Program-made: the position numbers and the translations under genes
Assembly: GCA_043812455.1 (NCBI GenBank)
Contig: JBDRMB010000034.1
Location: 1 to 36,594 of the forward strand
Direction of reading: 5' to 3'
DNA from: JABHQR01 sp043812455
GTDB lineage: Archaea > Nanobdellota > Nanobdellia > Woesearchaeales > GW2011-AR9
Length of the DNA: 36,594 bases
The notes under the pieces: generated by a model
Databases searched by the model: none
What the model was told of the DNA's origin: nothing
The model's input: the letters and a program-made list of their open reading frames with translations, nothing else
Shown: one piece after another, positions 24,258 to 31,676 of the stretch
How positions within the stretch are numbered: the first letter of the stretch is position 1
How the letters are laid out: every line of letters starts with the position of its first letter

Positions 24258-24569
24258 TTATCTAAATGACCTATGGAGTGCTTTTCCAAAGTCATCCATA
24301 TCTTGTGTAGCAATGCTATGATAATCTTTTGCAGGATGACAAGAATATGGTATTTCTCTTTGGTCAAGTAATTGCCCAAAGCATTGTGCATCATCAACGG
24401 TTTCGAATAAATATGTTGCTGAATGTTGCATTGTACTCGAAATTCTATGTCCTGGTCTTTGAGCCCAAAATTCATCTTGTACACTAATCAGTGTTCCAAG
24501 GACTTCAGATTCTAAATCAGCAACATGAATTACTTTTCTTTGATTTTCGTGTTTTACGTCTTCTACCAT
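24258..24569 (-). CDS. Orphan protein, 103 aa
   Basis: Start ATG at 24569 with GGAGGT seven bases upstream. Soluble and His-rich (12 or so His/Cys in 103 residues), with no known motif. It follows the sigma/alpha-CTD gene by 43 bases on the same strand. Confidence 0.6.
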   Translation of the reverse strand: MVEDVKHENQRKVIHVADLESEVLGTLISVQDEFWAQRPGHRISSTMQHSATYLFETVDDAQCFGQLLDQREIPYSCHPAKDYHSIATQDMDDFGKALHRSFR

Positions 24570-24612
24570 TTTAATACCTCCAACATCAAGAATCACTTCT
24601 TTTTTATTACTC

Positions 24613-25716
24613 TCACCTCAAATAAAGTTTCATACCTTCAAGTTCTTCTCTGACTTCACGTAAAGATTTATTACCAAAGTGTCCACTTCTTAACAAATCA
24701 ACTTGTGAATACTCAACTAATTCCTCAACTGTTTTAACACCTAACCTATCTAAACAGTTTTTTGTTCTTATACTTACTTCGAGTTCATCTATTGGCTTTT
24801 CTAAAAAAGGATTAGGTTCACCTTTCATATTATATCCTTCTCTTAAGTATTCTTGTTCTCTTCTCTCTTGTTCTTCAAGTCCAGTCTTATAAGCCATTAC
24901 ATCCCTATCTGTTGCTAATCCAATTAGACCTTTTAATTTCTTACTTCTCATCGGATGTTGTAATTTTCTTAATGCCTTAGCCTCAATTTGTCTAACTCTC
25001 TCTCTAGTAACTGAAAAATCATGTCCAGCTTGTTCAAAAGTTTTAGGTTCATTACTATACAAACCAAATCTAATTCCAATAACATCTCTTTCTCTTTCAG
25101 TAAGGGTATCTAAAACATCATGAACAATACTTTTTTTCAACTCTGTCCATGCTAATCCTCCATCTCTAACTTTATCAATTATCTCATCGTCAACAGAATG
25201 AAAAACATCTTCTAAGGATAATTCTCCATTTGGTTCATATGCTTCTTGAAGTTGAGAAACAAAGGTTGAATTAACTATCCCATAAGCACCCTCATGAATT
25301 CCAAAAACAACTGATATAAAACCATCATAAGGTTGCATCCTAGCTGTATACTCACTTAATGCAGTTCTTTTTAATATCTCAATAGTTGCAGGAGTGTAAA
25401 TATGATCTCTAACTAAATTAAATACAGGTTCTTCCCTTTCTAGATCAATTAGTTCAGTTGGTTCTGGGTTAACTCCTCCTTGAAAGGATAAGAACATATG
25501 AGCAGAATTTGAATTTCTATTTTGATTAGGTGTTTGTCTATAAAATTCAATTAATGGATCATTCCAAGTATGTGATCTCCTTCCCACAATAAGTGATCTT
25601 ATAGTATTTCCAGCAATACCGTATTCTTTACCTATGGCATCAGCATCTACTCTACATAAATACGCTAAAGCAGTTTCTCTTTCTTGTGTTGGATTAAGTA
25701 TTCTAGACCTTGACAT
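24613..25716 (-). CDS. Chimeric protein: sigma-70 region 4 plus RNA polymerase alpha C-terminal domain
   Basis: 367 aa. Residues ~10-48 look like a small helix-turn-helix (ADAIGKEYGIAGNTIRSLIVGRR). ~50-195 are unassigned. ~200-262 match region 4 of primary bacterial sigma factors, with recognition helix VTRERVRQIEAKALRKLQHP and the MRSKKL extension. ~304-367 match the bacterial alpha-CTD (PIDELEVSIRTKNCLDRLGV ... GNKSLREVREEL); residues equivalent to E. coli R265, N268, C269, K298, S299 and E302 are kept. Sigma regions 1-3 are absent. In bacteria these parts bind -35 and UP-element DNA; here it is probably a DNA-binding regulator. One base separates it from the upstream gene. Confidence 0.85.
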   Translation of the reverse strand: MSRSRILNPTQERETALAYLCRVDADAIGKEYGIAGNTIRSLIVGRRSHTWNDPLIEFYRQTPNQNRNSNSAHMFLSFQGGVNPEPTELIDLEREEPVFNLVRDHIYTPATIEILKRTALSEYTARMQPYDGFISVVFGIHEGAYGIVNSTFVSQLQEAYEPNGELSLEDVFHSVDDEIIDKVRDGGLAWTELKKSIVHDVLDTLTERERDVIGIRFGLYSNEPKTFEQAGHDFSVTRERVRQIEAKALRKLQHPMRSKKLKGLIGLATDRDVMAYKTGLEEQERREQEYLREGYNMKGEPNPFLEKPIDELEVSIRTKNCLDRLGVKTVEELVEYSQVDLLRSGHFGNKSLREVREELEGMKLYLR

Positions 25717-25717
25717 T

Positions 25718-25969
25718 TTAATCTCTTCTATTAGCTTTGTAAGCAGGACAATCTGTTATTTCACAAGAGTTCCAGCAATAATCAAAAAAAGTACCATACT
25801 TAACTATATATCTAGCCTCGCTAATATTCCTAACTTCTGTTGACCTTGAATTATTAAGGGGGCAATCTGCTGAATTCCCATTAGCAATACTCGCTCTGCA
25901 CTCTAACTCTTTTGGAAAAAGAGTTCCAGCATCTAATAAAAAGTGAGTTATGTTTTTTCCCCTTCTCAT
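25718..25969 (-). CDS. Orphan cysteine-rich protein, first gene of the sigma/alpha-CTD operon
   Basis: 83 aa from the ATG at 25969 (GGAG nine bases upstream); an upstream in-frame ATG at 25984 is possible. Five Cys residues come as C-x(13)-C-P and C-x3-C-x4-C-P-A-Y, so a metal site is conceivable. A TATA-like TTTTATAAATTAC at about 26037-26048 probably starts the five-gene transcript. It ends one base before the chimera's ATG. Confidence 0.55.
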   Translation of the reverse strand: MRRGKNITHFLLDAGTLFPKELECRASIANGNSADCPLNNSRSTEVRNISEARYIVKYGTFFDYCWNSCEITDCPAYKANRRD

Positions 25970-26047
25970 TACTATATTCTCCATTAAATATTAAACACCT
26001 AGAATCAGCCTCTGTTATAGTTAAGAATGTCTGTAATTTATAAAATT

Positions 26048-26278
26048 TTACCTAAATATCAAATACAAAACCATAAGAATAAAAGCCGAACCCCAATAAG
26101 TGTTCCAGAAAATTTGGTAAAACATCCTTTCCTTTTTTCCCCACATATCCCACTTTGGCCACCAGTTTAATTTTCTTTTTAGGAAAAATTCTTCTTTTTT
26201 GAACAAATAAACTAAATGTATTGAAAAATCATAGAATATCATTAATGTTATTATATACAATATTATGTCAATACTCAT
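26048..26278 (-). CDS. Small membrane protein, two transmembrane segments
   Basis: 76 aa: TM1 at about 4-26, a basic/aromatic loop rich in Trp and Lys (KLNWWPKWDMWGKK), and TM2 at about 56-75. No family recognised. Confidence 0.5.
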   Translation of the reverse strand: MSIDIILYIITLMIFYDFSIHLVYLFKKEEFFLKRKLNWWPKWDMWGKKERMFYQIFWNTYWGSAFILMVLYLIFR

Positions 26279-26350
26279 GCAAGAAGTTAAAACTTTGAGT
26301 TAATTAAACTTTTCGGAAATGTATGGAATAACTAAAAAACAACCAAAAAG

Positions 26351-26381
26351 TTTTTATAAAACGTCAACATTTAATGTTGAC
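26351..26381 (+). promoter_or_regulatory. TATA box abutting a perfect 19-base operator palindrome
   Basis: TTTTTATAAA (26351-26360) is followed at once by GTCAACATTTAATGTTGAC (26363-26381), a perfect inverted repeat around a central T. The transcript should start at about 26382, so a protein on the palindrome would block the promoter. This is the usual autoregulation layout of a toxin-antitoxin operon. Confidence 0.75.
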
Positions 26382-26438
26382 AATGAAAAGAGGTGATGGA
26401 AATGATGGAAAAGAGGTTAATAATTTTGAGGTATAAGA

Positions 26439-26753
26439 ATGAAGAAAAAGAAATTTACCACAGTCCTTACCAGCGAGGACTTGTTAGATGTGATGCTGGA
26501 ATTTGAGAGGAAAATCATCAAAAAGTTTGCTCTAAATTACAGGGCGTCAATTAATGGAAAATGGTACGAAGTTTATCGCGTTGATAACTACCACGGATTT
26601 TTACATGAGCAACGATTTTGGCGCAGTCCAGAACCAATGCCTCTTGAAACTGATATGTCTTTAAATGAAGTTGTTGAACACTATGTGGAAAAGATCAGTT
26701 TAAATTTCCCAAAATACCGAAGATACTTCATCGAAATGAAAAGAAAGGAATGA
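26439..26753 (+). CDS. TumE-like putative toxin (DUF6516/DUF7718-type)
   Basis: 104 aa. The core KKFALNYRASINGKWYEVYRVDNYHGFLHEQRFW resembles TumE-type toxins, whose core reads roughly YxVxYxxxGxxxxRYDNxHGxxHxH. The protein family is paired with a COG4190-like helix-turn-helix antitoxin, and exactly such a gene follows with no gap. The start has GAGGT nine bases upstream. An overlapping 34-codon frame with its own strong Shine-Dalgarno starts at 26402. Family assignment is from pattern memory. Confidence 0.6.
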   Translation: MKKKKFTTVLTSEDLLDVMLEFERKIIKKFALNYRASINGKWYEVYRVDNYHGFLHEQRFWRSPEPMPLETDMSLNEVVEHYVEKISLNFPKYRRYFIEMKRKE

Positions 26754-27194
26754 ATGAAAATGAAAACTAAAAAAGAATTAAAAAGGAAAGCTGAATCTAT
26801 CAAGAATTTAATCCGAGGAGTAGTTGATGAAACGATAGATTTGCCAGATAATGCCCTTGTTTTTTTAGATTCTAAAGAAGTTATTGATATCTTTACAAGA
26901 AAAAGATTAGAGCTTATTAGTGTTATAACAAAAAGGAAGCCAAAATCAATCCAACAACTTGCAGATTTCACATCTCGGCAGAAGCAAGCTGTTGATCGCG
27001 ATTTGAAAATTCTTGAAAAATATGGGGTTATTGAATTGAAGAAAATAGGAAGAACAGCAATCCCAATTGTTAAAAGGAAAATTCTCATGTTTAATTTAGA
27101 AAGTTCAGAGCAGCCAAAAGAAGAAGCTGTAGAAGCTGAAGTCTATGTAAGCAATAGTAATGTTAACAAAATGATGATAGGGGTGCCTCAATGA
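26754..27194 (+). CDS. Winged-helix antitoxin-like regulator (COG4190/TumA type)
   Basis: 146 aa. Residues ~50-115 form a winged helix: VITKRKPKSIQQLADFTSRQ, recognition helix KQAVDRDLKILEKYGVIEL, then the wing KKIGRTAIPIVK. This is the COG4190 pattern. The N-terminal helices may bind the toxin. It likely represses its own operon through the palindrome at 26363-26381. It begins on the base after the toxin stop and overlaps the next gene by four bases. Confidence 0.7.
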   Translation: MKMKTKKELKRKAESIKNLIRGVVDETIDLPDNALVFLDSKEVIDIFTRKRLELISVITKRKPKSIQQLADFTSRQKQAVDRDLKILEKYGVIELKKIGRTAIPIVKRKILMFNLESSEQPKEEAVEAEVYVSNSNVNKMMIGVPQ

Positions 27195-27451
27195 GAAGAA
27201 AAGTTAAAAGAGTAATTGATGGAGATACTTTTGAAGTTTACACTAGAGTAAATGGGTCAAGGTTTATCCGGTTAGCTGGCGTCAATGCTCCAGAAAGATA
27301 TCATTCTGGTGGCAGACAAGCAACAATGAAACTGAAAAGGTTGATTGAAGGGAAGACAGTTACATTAGTCCCAAAAGCCAGAAGTTACGGCCGGGTTGTT
27401 GGTAATGTCAGATATAAGAGAAAAAGTGTTAATAAAAGAGTAAGGAAATGA
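27191..27451 (+). CDS. Minimal staphylococcal-nuclease-like protein
   Basis: 86 aa. RVIDGDTFEVYTRVNG (metal Asp), RFIRLAGVNAPER (catalytic Arg and Glu; Asn replaces the second metal Asp of S. aureus nuclease) and SYGRVVGNVRY (third catalytic Arg) keep the OB-fold active site. The protein stops after the fifth strand and lacks the C-terminal helices, so it is shorter than the ~110 aa domain. The four-base overlap (ATGA) with the antitoxin-like gene shows coupling. It may be a nuclease effector or a degenerate binding protein. Confidence 0.75.
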   Translation: MRRKVKRVIDGDTFEVYTRVNGSRFIRLAGVNAPERYHSGGRQATMKLKRLIEGKTVTLVPKARSYGRVVGNVRYKRKSVNKRVRK

Positions 27452-27462
27452 ATTAATGTACA

Positions 27463-27479
27463 ATGTCCATATAGGGCAT
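27463..27479. repeat. ATGTCC/GGGCAT hairpin (intergenic hairpin family)
   Basis: Six-base arms (one G-U) and a five-base loop, between the convergent nuclease-like and orphan genes; the right arm is in TAGGGCATAG (27472-27481). It could end both transcripts. Confidence 0.5.
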
Positions 27480-27529
27480 AGTTTCTTCTTCAATTGATAC
27501 CGATTTTTTGTGTTTTATTTTCTTAGTTT

Positions 27530-28072
27530 CTAATCGATTGCTAAAACTCTCTCCTTAAATTCAACAAAATCATCTAAACTTGGTAAATCAAAGCTATCAT
27601 ACTTCATTTTAGGTTCTTCTGTTCCAGCAGTTGCAAAACTGTTCTTTAAACTATGTGTAATTAGATGTCTATGTGAAAATTTATCTACAAGACTAATAGC
27701 CTTTTGTTCTTCACCAGCTAATAAATAAGCTCTGATTCCAAAATAAACAAGGTAATCAAAAGCACCATTACCATTAAAATAACACCCTGTCTCACGATTT
27801 TCCCATTCATAATTCGCAACAGATCCACAAAAATTTCCTAACATTTCCCAAGCTTCAGGGAGATGAGCCTTTGCAAGAAACCTTACAGCATCGTTTGCAG
27901 TGTCATCGATTTTATATCCTCTAGGTTCAGCTTCATCTTCTACTCTATGGGAAAAAGCCCAGGTTCCATAATAACCCCTATATCTTACATTATCTGGAAG
28001 TTTTTCAATTATACTTTTACCTACTAAATATTTTCCCAAATTTCTTTTTTCCTTAGTCGTTAATTCACTCAT
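27530..28072 (-). CDS. Orphan protein, 180 aa
   Basis: Soluble helical protein with Trp/Tyr/Gly-rich segments (RGYYGTWAFSHR; YEWENRETGCYFNGNGAFDYLVYFG) reminiscent of helical repeat proteins. No family or catalytic motif recognised. It stands alone on the minus strand. Confidence 0.6.
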   Translation of the reverse strand: MSELTTKEKRNLGKYLVGKSIIEKLPDNVRYRGYYGTWAFSHRVEDEAEPRGYKIDDTANDAVRFLAKAHLPEAWEMLGNFCGSVANYEWENRETGCYFNGNGAFDYLVYFGIRAYLLAGEEQKAISLVDKFSHRHLITHSLKNSFATAGTEEPKMKYDSFDLPSLDDFVEFKERVLAID

Positions 28073-28189
28073 TGTTTTCTCCTAAAAAACCCTCAATAGA
28101 TAGAATAAACAAGAGATATTTTAAGCTTCTTAGTTAAAAATTAGACAAAAAGAGAAATATTTATAAGTAATTAGTAATTATGACCAATT

Positions 28190-29167
28190 ATGCCAAGTAA
28201 GTTAGATTTAAAAGATAAGAAAATAATTTACGAACTTGATGCAGAGAGTAGGCAATCCTCTTCTCAATTAGCAAAAAAAGTTGGGTTGTCTAAACAGGGT
28301 TGTACATTCAAGATAAACAACCTAGTCAAGAAAGGAGTAATAAAATCATTTATCACAGTTATTAACACACCATTGATTGGAAATCTTTCATTTAGGATGT
28401 ATTTTAAACTAATTGATATTTCTCCAAAACAAGAAAAAGAATTCAGAGACTATTTTATCAATCATAAAGATGTTCCTTGGATTGTTGGTTGTGAAGGAAT
28501 TTGGGATTATATTATAGTAGTTTTTCCAGAAGACTTTGAAAAGTTTGAAGAATTCAATAGAGAATTAAACAATCAATATGGAAAATTTATTGAAAAAAAG
28601 GATATTGCTTTAGTAACTGCTGCATTCCATTTCCGTTCTGGATACATTCTAGGAAAAAAGAAAGATATTCCTCCTTTAATCTATGCAGGTCAGCCAAAAG
28701 AAATCGCAAAGTTAGATAAAACAGATAAAAAGATATTAAAATTATTGGCAAAAGATGCAAGGATTCAAATCATTGCAATTGCTAAACAACTTAAAATTCC
28801 AGCTAAAACAGTAACATATAGGATTCAAAAGTTAAAAAAGGCAAATGTGATCGAAGGCTATACAATAACTGTTGATCTAGATAAGATAGGATTTGAACGT
28901 TACAAAGTTTTTATCAGAACAAAAGACCTAAATGAACAAACTGAAAAGAAATTTATTCAATATTCAAGAGTGCATCCTTACATTCTTTATTATAGTAAGT
29001 CTATAGGATCAAGTGATGTTGAATTAGAATTAATTGTTAAAGATAGTATTCATCTTAGAGAGATCATAGCTGAAATTAGAGAAATATTTGGAAAAGTAAT
29101 AAAAAGTTATGAAACTTTGAAAATCTATAAAGAGTATAAATTAAACTTTTTTCCTTGGGAAGTTTAA
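28190..29167 (+). CDS. Tandem Lrp/AsnC-family transcription regulator
   Basis: 325 aa made of two Lrp-like units: helix-turn-helix at about 4-52 (SQLAKKVGLSKQGCTFKINNLVKKGVI) with a RAM-like domain at about 60-150, then a second helix-turn-helix at about 178-225 (IAIAKQLKIPAKTVTYRIQKLKKANVIEGY) and a second RAM-like domain. Most Lrp proteins have one unit and dimerise; here one chain carries both. RAM domains usually sense amino acids, but the ligand is unknown. TATA TATTTATAAG (28158-28167) lies 23-30 bases from the ATG, and there is no Shine-Dalgarno. Confidence 0.85.
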   Translation: MPSKLDLKDKKIIYELDAESRQSSSQLAKKVGLSKQGCTFKINNLVKKGVIKSFITVINTPLIGNLSFRMYFKLIDISPKQEKEFRDYFINHKDVPWIVGCEGIWDYIIVVFPEDFEKFEEFNRELNNQYGKFIEKKDIALVTAAFHFRSGYILGKKKDIPPLIYAGQPKEIAKLDKTDKKILKLLAKDARIQIIAIAKQLKIPAKTVTYRIQKLKKANVIEGYTITVDLDKIGFERYKVFIRTKDLNEQTEKKFIQYSRVHPYILYYSKSIGSSDVELELIVKDSIHLREIIAEIREIFGKVIKSYETLKIYKEYKLNFFPWEV

Positions 29168-29234
29168 AACATCCAAAGATTGCTAAATCATTTACAACGT
29201 TCTTTTACAATCTTTAGAAGCAAACTAGGAAATG

Positions 29235-29251
29235 ATGCCCTTTTAGGGCAT
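29235..29251. repeat. ATGCCC/GGGCAT perfect hairpin
   Basis: Perfect six-base arms with TTTTA loop, between convergent genes (Lrp-like and an orphan); a likely bidirectional terminator. Confidence 0.55.
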
Positions 29252-29256
29252 TGAAT

Positions 29257-30096
29257 TTACATTAATTCTAACCTTGAACTAATATTACTTTGCTCTTTTA
29301 AGGTCAAGTCTCTAGCTTTAGTAAGTGCTTTTTCCCAATCCCTAGCTCCACTATTAATATATCTAGCATTAATATTTCCTGACCAATGACTATTATTTGC
29401 TAATGATTTACTCAGCTGACAAAGCGTTGTCATAAATTCCTCAGCAGAAACTCCTGGTAGAATTCTTCTTTCACCATGTTTAGCTAAACCAAATCCAGAT
29501 TCATGCACCTCTGCATCAAATTCAACACCATATTTTTCAATAACTTTTTCTGCAACTTCAAGAATACCATCTCTAAAAGCATAACCGAAGCACCAGTTTT
29601 TAAAGTCACTAAATTTATGATGATCTTGATATTCTGTTGCCATCACATGGAAAATTGTGTTTAAATCACCATAAAATATTGGTACTTGATTCCAATAACT
29701 TGCCATTGTATCTAAAAGTGTCTTTTCAGGTTTACCATCATCTTGAAGCCTTCTTTTAAGATCAATAACAGACTTAATTGCTTCTAAACGTTCAATAAAA
29801 CCATCATCAGGTGTGCCAACTAAATCAAGACGATCGAGTAATAAATCAGCATATAGTAAATCTTCTGGAGAATAAACTGCTAAAACCTTATCAGCTTTTT
29901 GTTTACCATATTGTCCATGGGTATTGACAATCGCATTTCTTACGCCAACTGCGGTCAAATCTTCAGGCAGTTTAGAAGTTAAATCCATAGGGATAGTTTC
30001 ACTACGATATCTCTGAGGCTTGTCATCACTTGGAGTCATATACCCACTTACAACAGACAAAACCTCGCTTTTTACTTGATCTTCAAATTTGCTCAT
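29257..30096 (-). CDS. Orphan protein, 279 aa
   Basis: Soluble, mostly helical protein. I see no known motif: the N terminus (VKSEVLSVVSGYMTPSDDKP) and the C-terminal region (SGNINARYINSGARDWEKALTKARDL) are conserved-looking but unassigned. ATG without clear Shine-Dalgarno. Confidence 0.6.
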   Translation of the reverse strand: MSKFEDQVKSEVLSVVSGYMTPSDDKPQRYRSETIPMDLTSKLPEDLTAVGVRNAIVNTHGQYGKQKADKVLAVYSPEDLLYADLLLDRLDLVGTPDDGFIERLEAIKSVIDLKRRLQDDGKPEKTLLDTMASYWNQVPIFYGDLNTIFHVMATEYQDHHKFSDFKNWCFGYAFRDGILEVAEKVIEKYGVEFDAEVHESGFGLAKHGERRILPGVSAEEFMTTLCQLSKSLANNSHWSGNINARYINSGARDWEKALTKARDLTLKEQSNISSRLELM

Positions 30097-30154
30097 GATT
30101 TTTATTTTGATAGAAGCTTATTTTTAAATTTTATCAATCTCAAGAGAATAGGTC

Positions 30155-30169
30155 TGCCCTTTTAGGGCA
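30155..30169. repeat. TGCCC/GGGCA hairpin nested in an ATAGG/CCTAT helix
   Basis: Loop TTTTA as at 29235. An outer helix (30148-30152 with 30175-30179) extends it, and a T-run follows at about 30184. It lies between divergent genes, so it is not a simple shared terminator. Confidence 0.45.
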
Positions 30170-30264
30170 CAAGCCCTATCACCTCTTTTTTTAACAAATT
30201 TATTCTTACTTCTAACCCTTTCTAATAGGAAAATTATAAGAAAGCTGGGCTTATTTTACATTAA

Positions 30265-31221
30265 ATGGAGACTATTTTCAAACAAAGAATTGGATATAAT
30301 GGAGATTTGAGAGAAATATCTAAAATAATCTGCAAGGACTTTAATTTAGGGGATTTCCTTAATTGTAAAATAATCCTTACAGGTTATGAAGATTTTAATT
30401 TCTTTTTAGAAACTGCGGACGGCAGATTCTTTGTAAAAATCTTTTCCAATGAAAGAACTCTTGACGATTGTAAAAGAAATGTAGATATTATTGTCAAGGT
30501 GTTAGAAAATGGCATTTCTTTTCCTAAATTGCACAAATCAAAGCAGGGATACTTACATATCTTAAATATTGATCAATCAAAATTAAGAATTTGTGTAATG
30601 GGTTTTATTGATGGTAAAGACTTTTTTATCTCTAAAGAAACAATTACAAAGGAAGATATGATCTCATTATCCCATCAAGCATCGTTAATTAATACAATAA
30701 ACATTAAACCATCAAAAATTTATGATTCTTGGGCAATTCCTAACTTTCTTATTGAATTTGAAAAGAAAAGCCAGTACTTAGAAAAAGAAGATTTAGAATT
30801 AATCAAACCTCTCCTTGAAAAATTTAAAAATCTTAATATTGAAACTTTGCCATATTGTTTTGTCCATGGAGATATAATCAAAACTAATGTGATCAAAGAT
30901 AAAAACGGTAAAATTTGGATTGTAGATTTTTCAGTTTCAAATTATTATCCACGTATTCAAGAATTAGCAATATTAACTTGTGATATTTTATTCAATAAAG
31001 ATAACAAAGATGAAAGTGAACAAAATCTTAAAGATGTTTTAGAAGAATATCAAAAAACAATAAAATTAACATTAAGAGAACTTGCATCTTTACCTACTTA
31101 CATTAAATTTGCTCATGCAATGCATGTGTTATTAGCAACTTATGAAAAAAAGGTTAAAAATAACAATTCTGAAGAAAATGAGTATTTCCTTGAAATAGGA
31201 AGAGCAGGATTAAGACAATAG
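30265..31221 (+). CDS. Aminoglycoside phosphotransferase/choline kinase-like protein
   Basis: 318 aa kinase-fold protein. The catalytic loop FVHGDIIKTNVI (HGD-x4-N) and metal site IWIVDFSVSNYYP (D) are the APH/choline-kinase signature. The N-lobe has a candidate ATP-binding lysine in GRFFVKIF. Phosphate is transferred to a small-molecule hydroxyl; the substrate cannot be told (sugar, amino alcohol or drug). Hydrophobic C-terminal helices are normal for the family. Confidence 0.85.
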   Translation: METIFKQRIGYNGDLREISKIICKDFNLGDFLNCKIILTGYEDFNFFLETADGRFFVKIFSNERTLDDCKRNVDIIVKVLENGISFPKLHKSKQGYLHILNIDQSKLRICVMGFIDGKDFFISKETITKEDMISLSHQASLINTINIKPSKIYDSWAIPNFLIEFEKKSQYLEKEDLELIKPLLEKFKNLNIETLPYCFVHGDIIKTNVIKDKNGKIWIVDFSVSNYYPRIQELAILTCDILFNKDNKDESEQNLKDVLEEYQKTIKLTLRELASLPTYIKFAHAMHVLLATYEKKVKNNNSEENEYFLEIGRAGLRQ

Positions 31222-31240
31222 ATGTTTTGAGAGTGGCATA

Positions 31241-31573
31241 CTAACCTTCCATGATTTTTCTCACTAAACCACTTACTTCTTCAGCTCTTTGAGAATCTGC
31301 TTTGTTTTCAAAAGTTACATCAACCAAATATTTGGCTATGATTCTACCTTTACCATAACCATCAGGATGATCACTTTCAGGATAGACAGTTATGTTTACA
31401 AATACATTTCTTTCTTTATCATATAGAACATCTATCCAACAACTGTTTTTTGGATAATCAGCATTATGCTCTTTGTGACTCAAAGGTTTTAAGTTTAGTT
31501 TTTCTACAATTTGTACCATTGGGTCATACAATTTTGGATCAGTATATCCACTATGCTCAATTTCAAAAATCAT
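31241..31573 (-). CDS. Orphan protein, 110 aa
   Basis: Starts at the ATG at 31573 with a perfect AGGAGG nine bases upstream, not at the frame's earlier TTG/ATG. A small alpha/beta protein (CWIDVLYDKERNVFVNITVYPES ... YLVDVTFENKADSQ) with no recognised motif. Its promoter (TATATATTTT at about 31612-31622) shares the iteron-bearing region with the dUTPase-like operon. Confidence 0.65.
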   Translation of the reverse strand: MIFEIEHSGYTDPKLYDPMVQIVEKLNLKPLSHKEHNADYPKNSCWIDVLYDKERNVFVNITVYPESDHPDGYGKGRIIAKYLVDVTFENKADSQRAEEVSGLVRKIMEG

Positions 31574-31585
31574 TTTTTTCCTCCT

Positions 31586-31676
31586 GTTACATATAATGTA
31601 AAATGTTAAGTTAAAATATATAATCTCGTTACATTTGGGTAACATTTAAATAAAAATGTGGCTTTTTCTGTTACAT
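31586..31676. promoter_or_regulatory. Divergent promoter with three GTTACAT heptamers exactly 42 bases apart
   Basis: GTTACAT occurs at 31586-31592, 31628-31634 and 31670-31676, same strand, with 42-base steps (four helical turns). The first is in a perfect TTACAT-ATA-ATGTAA palindrome (31587-31601) and the second in GTTAC/GTAAC (31628-31643). The minus-strand TATA (~31612-31622) lies between copies 1 and 2; the plus-strand TATA (~31643-31655) lies between copies 2 and 3. The third copy overlaps the plus-strand ATG. A likely binder is the winged-helix protein at 32112. Confidence 0.6.

Noticed and set aside
24227..24484. 85-codon frame overlapping two operon genes
   Set aside because: Different frame of the same strand over the 103-aa orphan gene, with no Shine-Dalgarno site, whereas the 103-aa gene has GGAGGT.
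24613..25716. Calling the chimera a functional sigma factor
   Set aside because: Region 2, which binds the core polymerase and the -10 element, is not recognisable; only region 4 is present.
26681..27088. 135-codon frame antisense to the TumE/TumA-like pair
   Set aside because: Hydrophobic translation is the complement of Lys/Glu-rich coding; no promoter or ribosome site.
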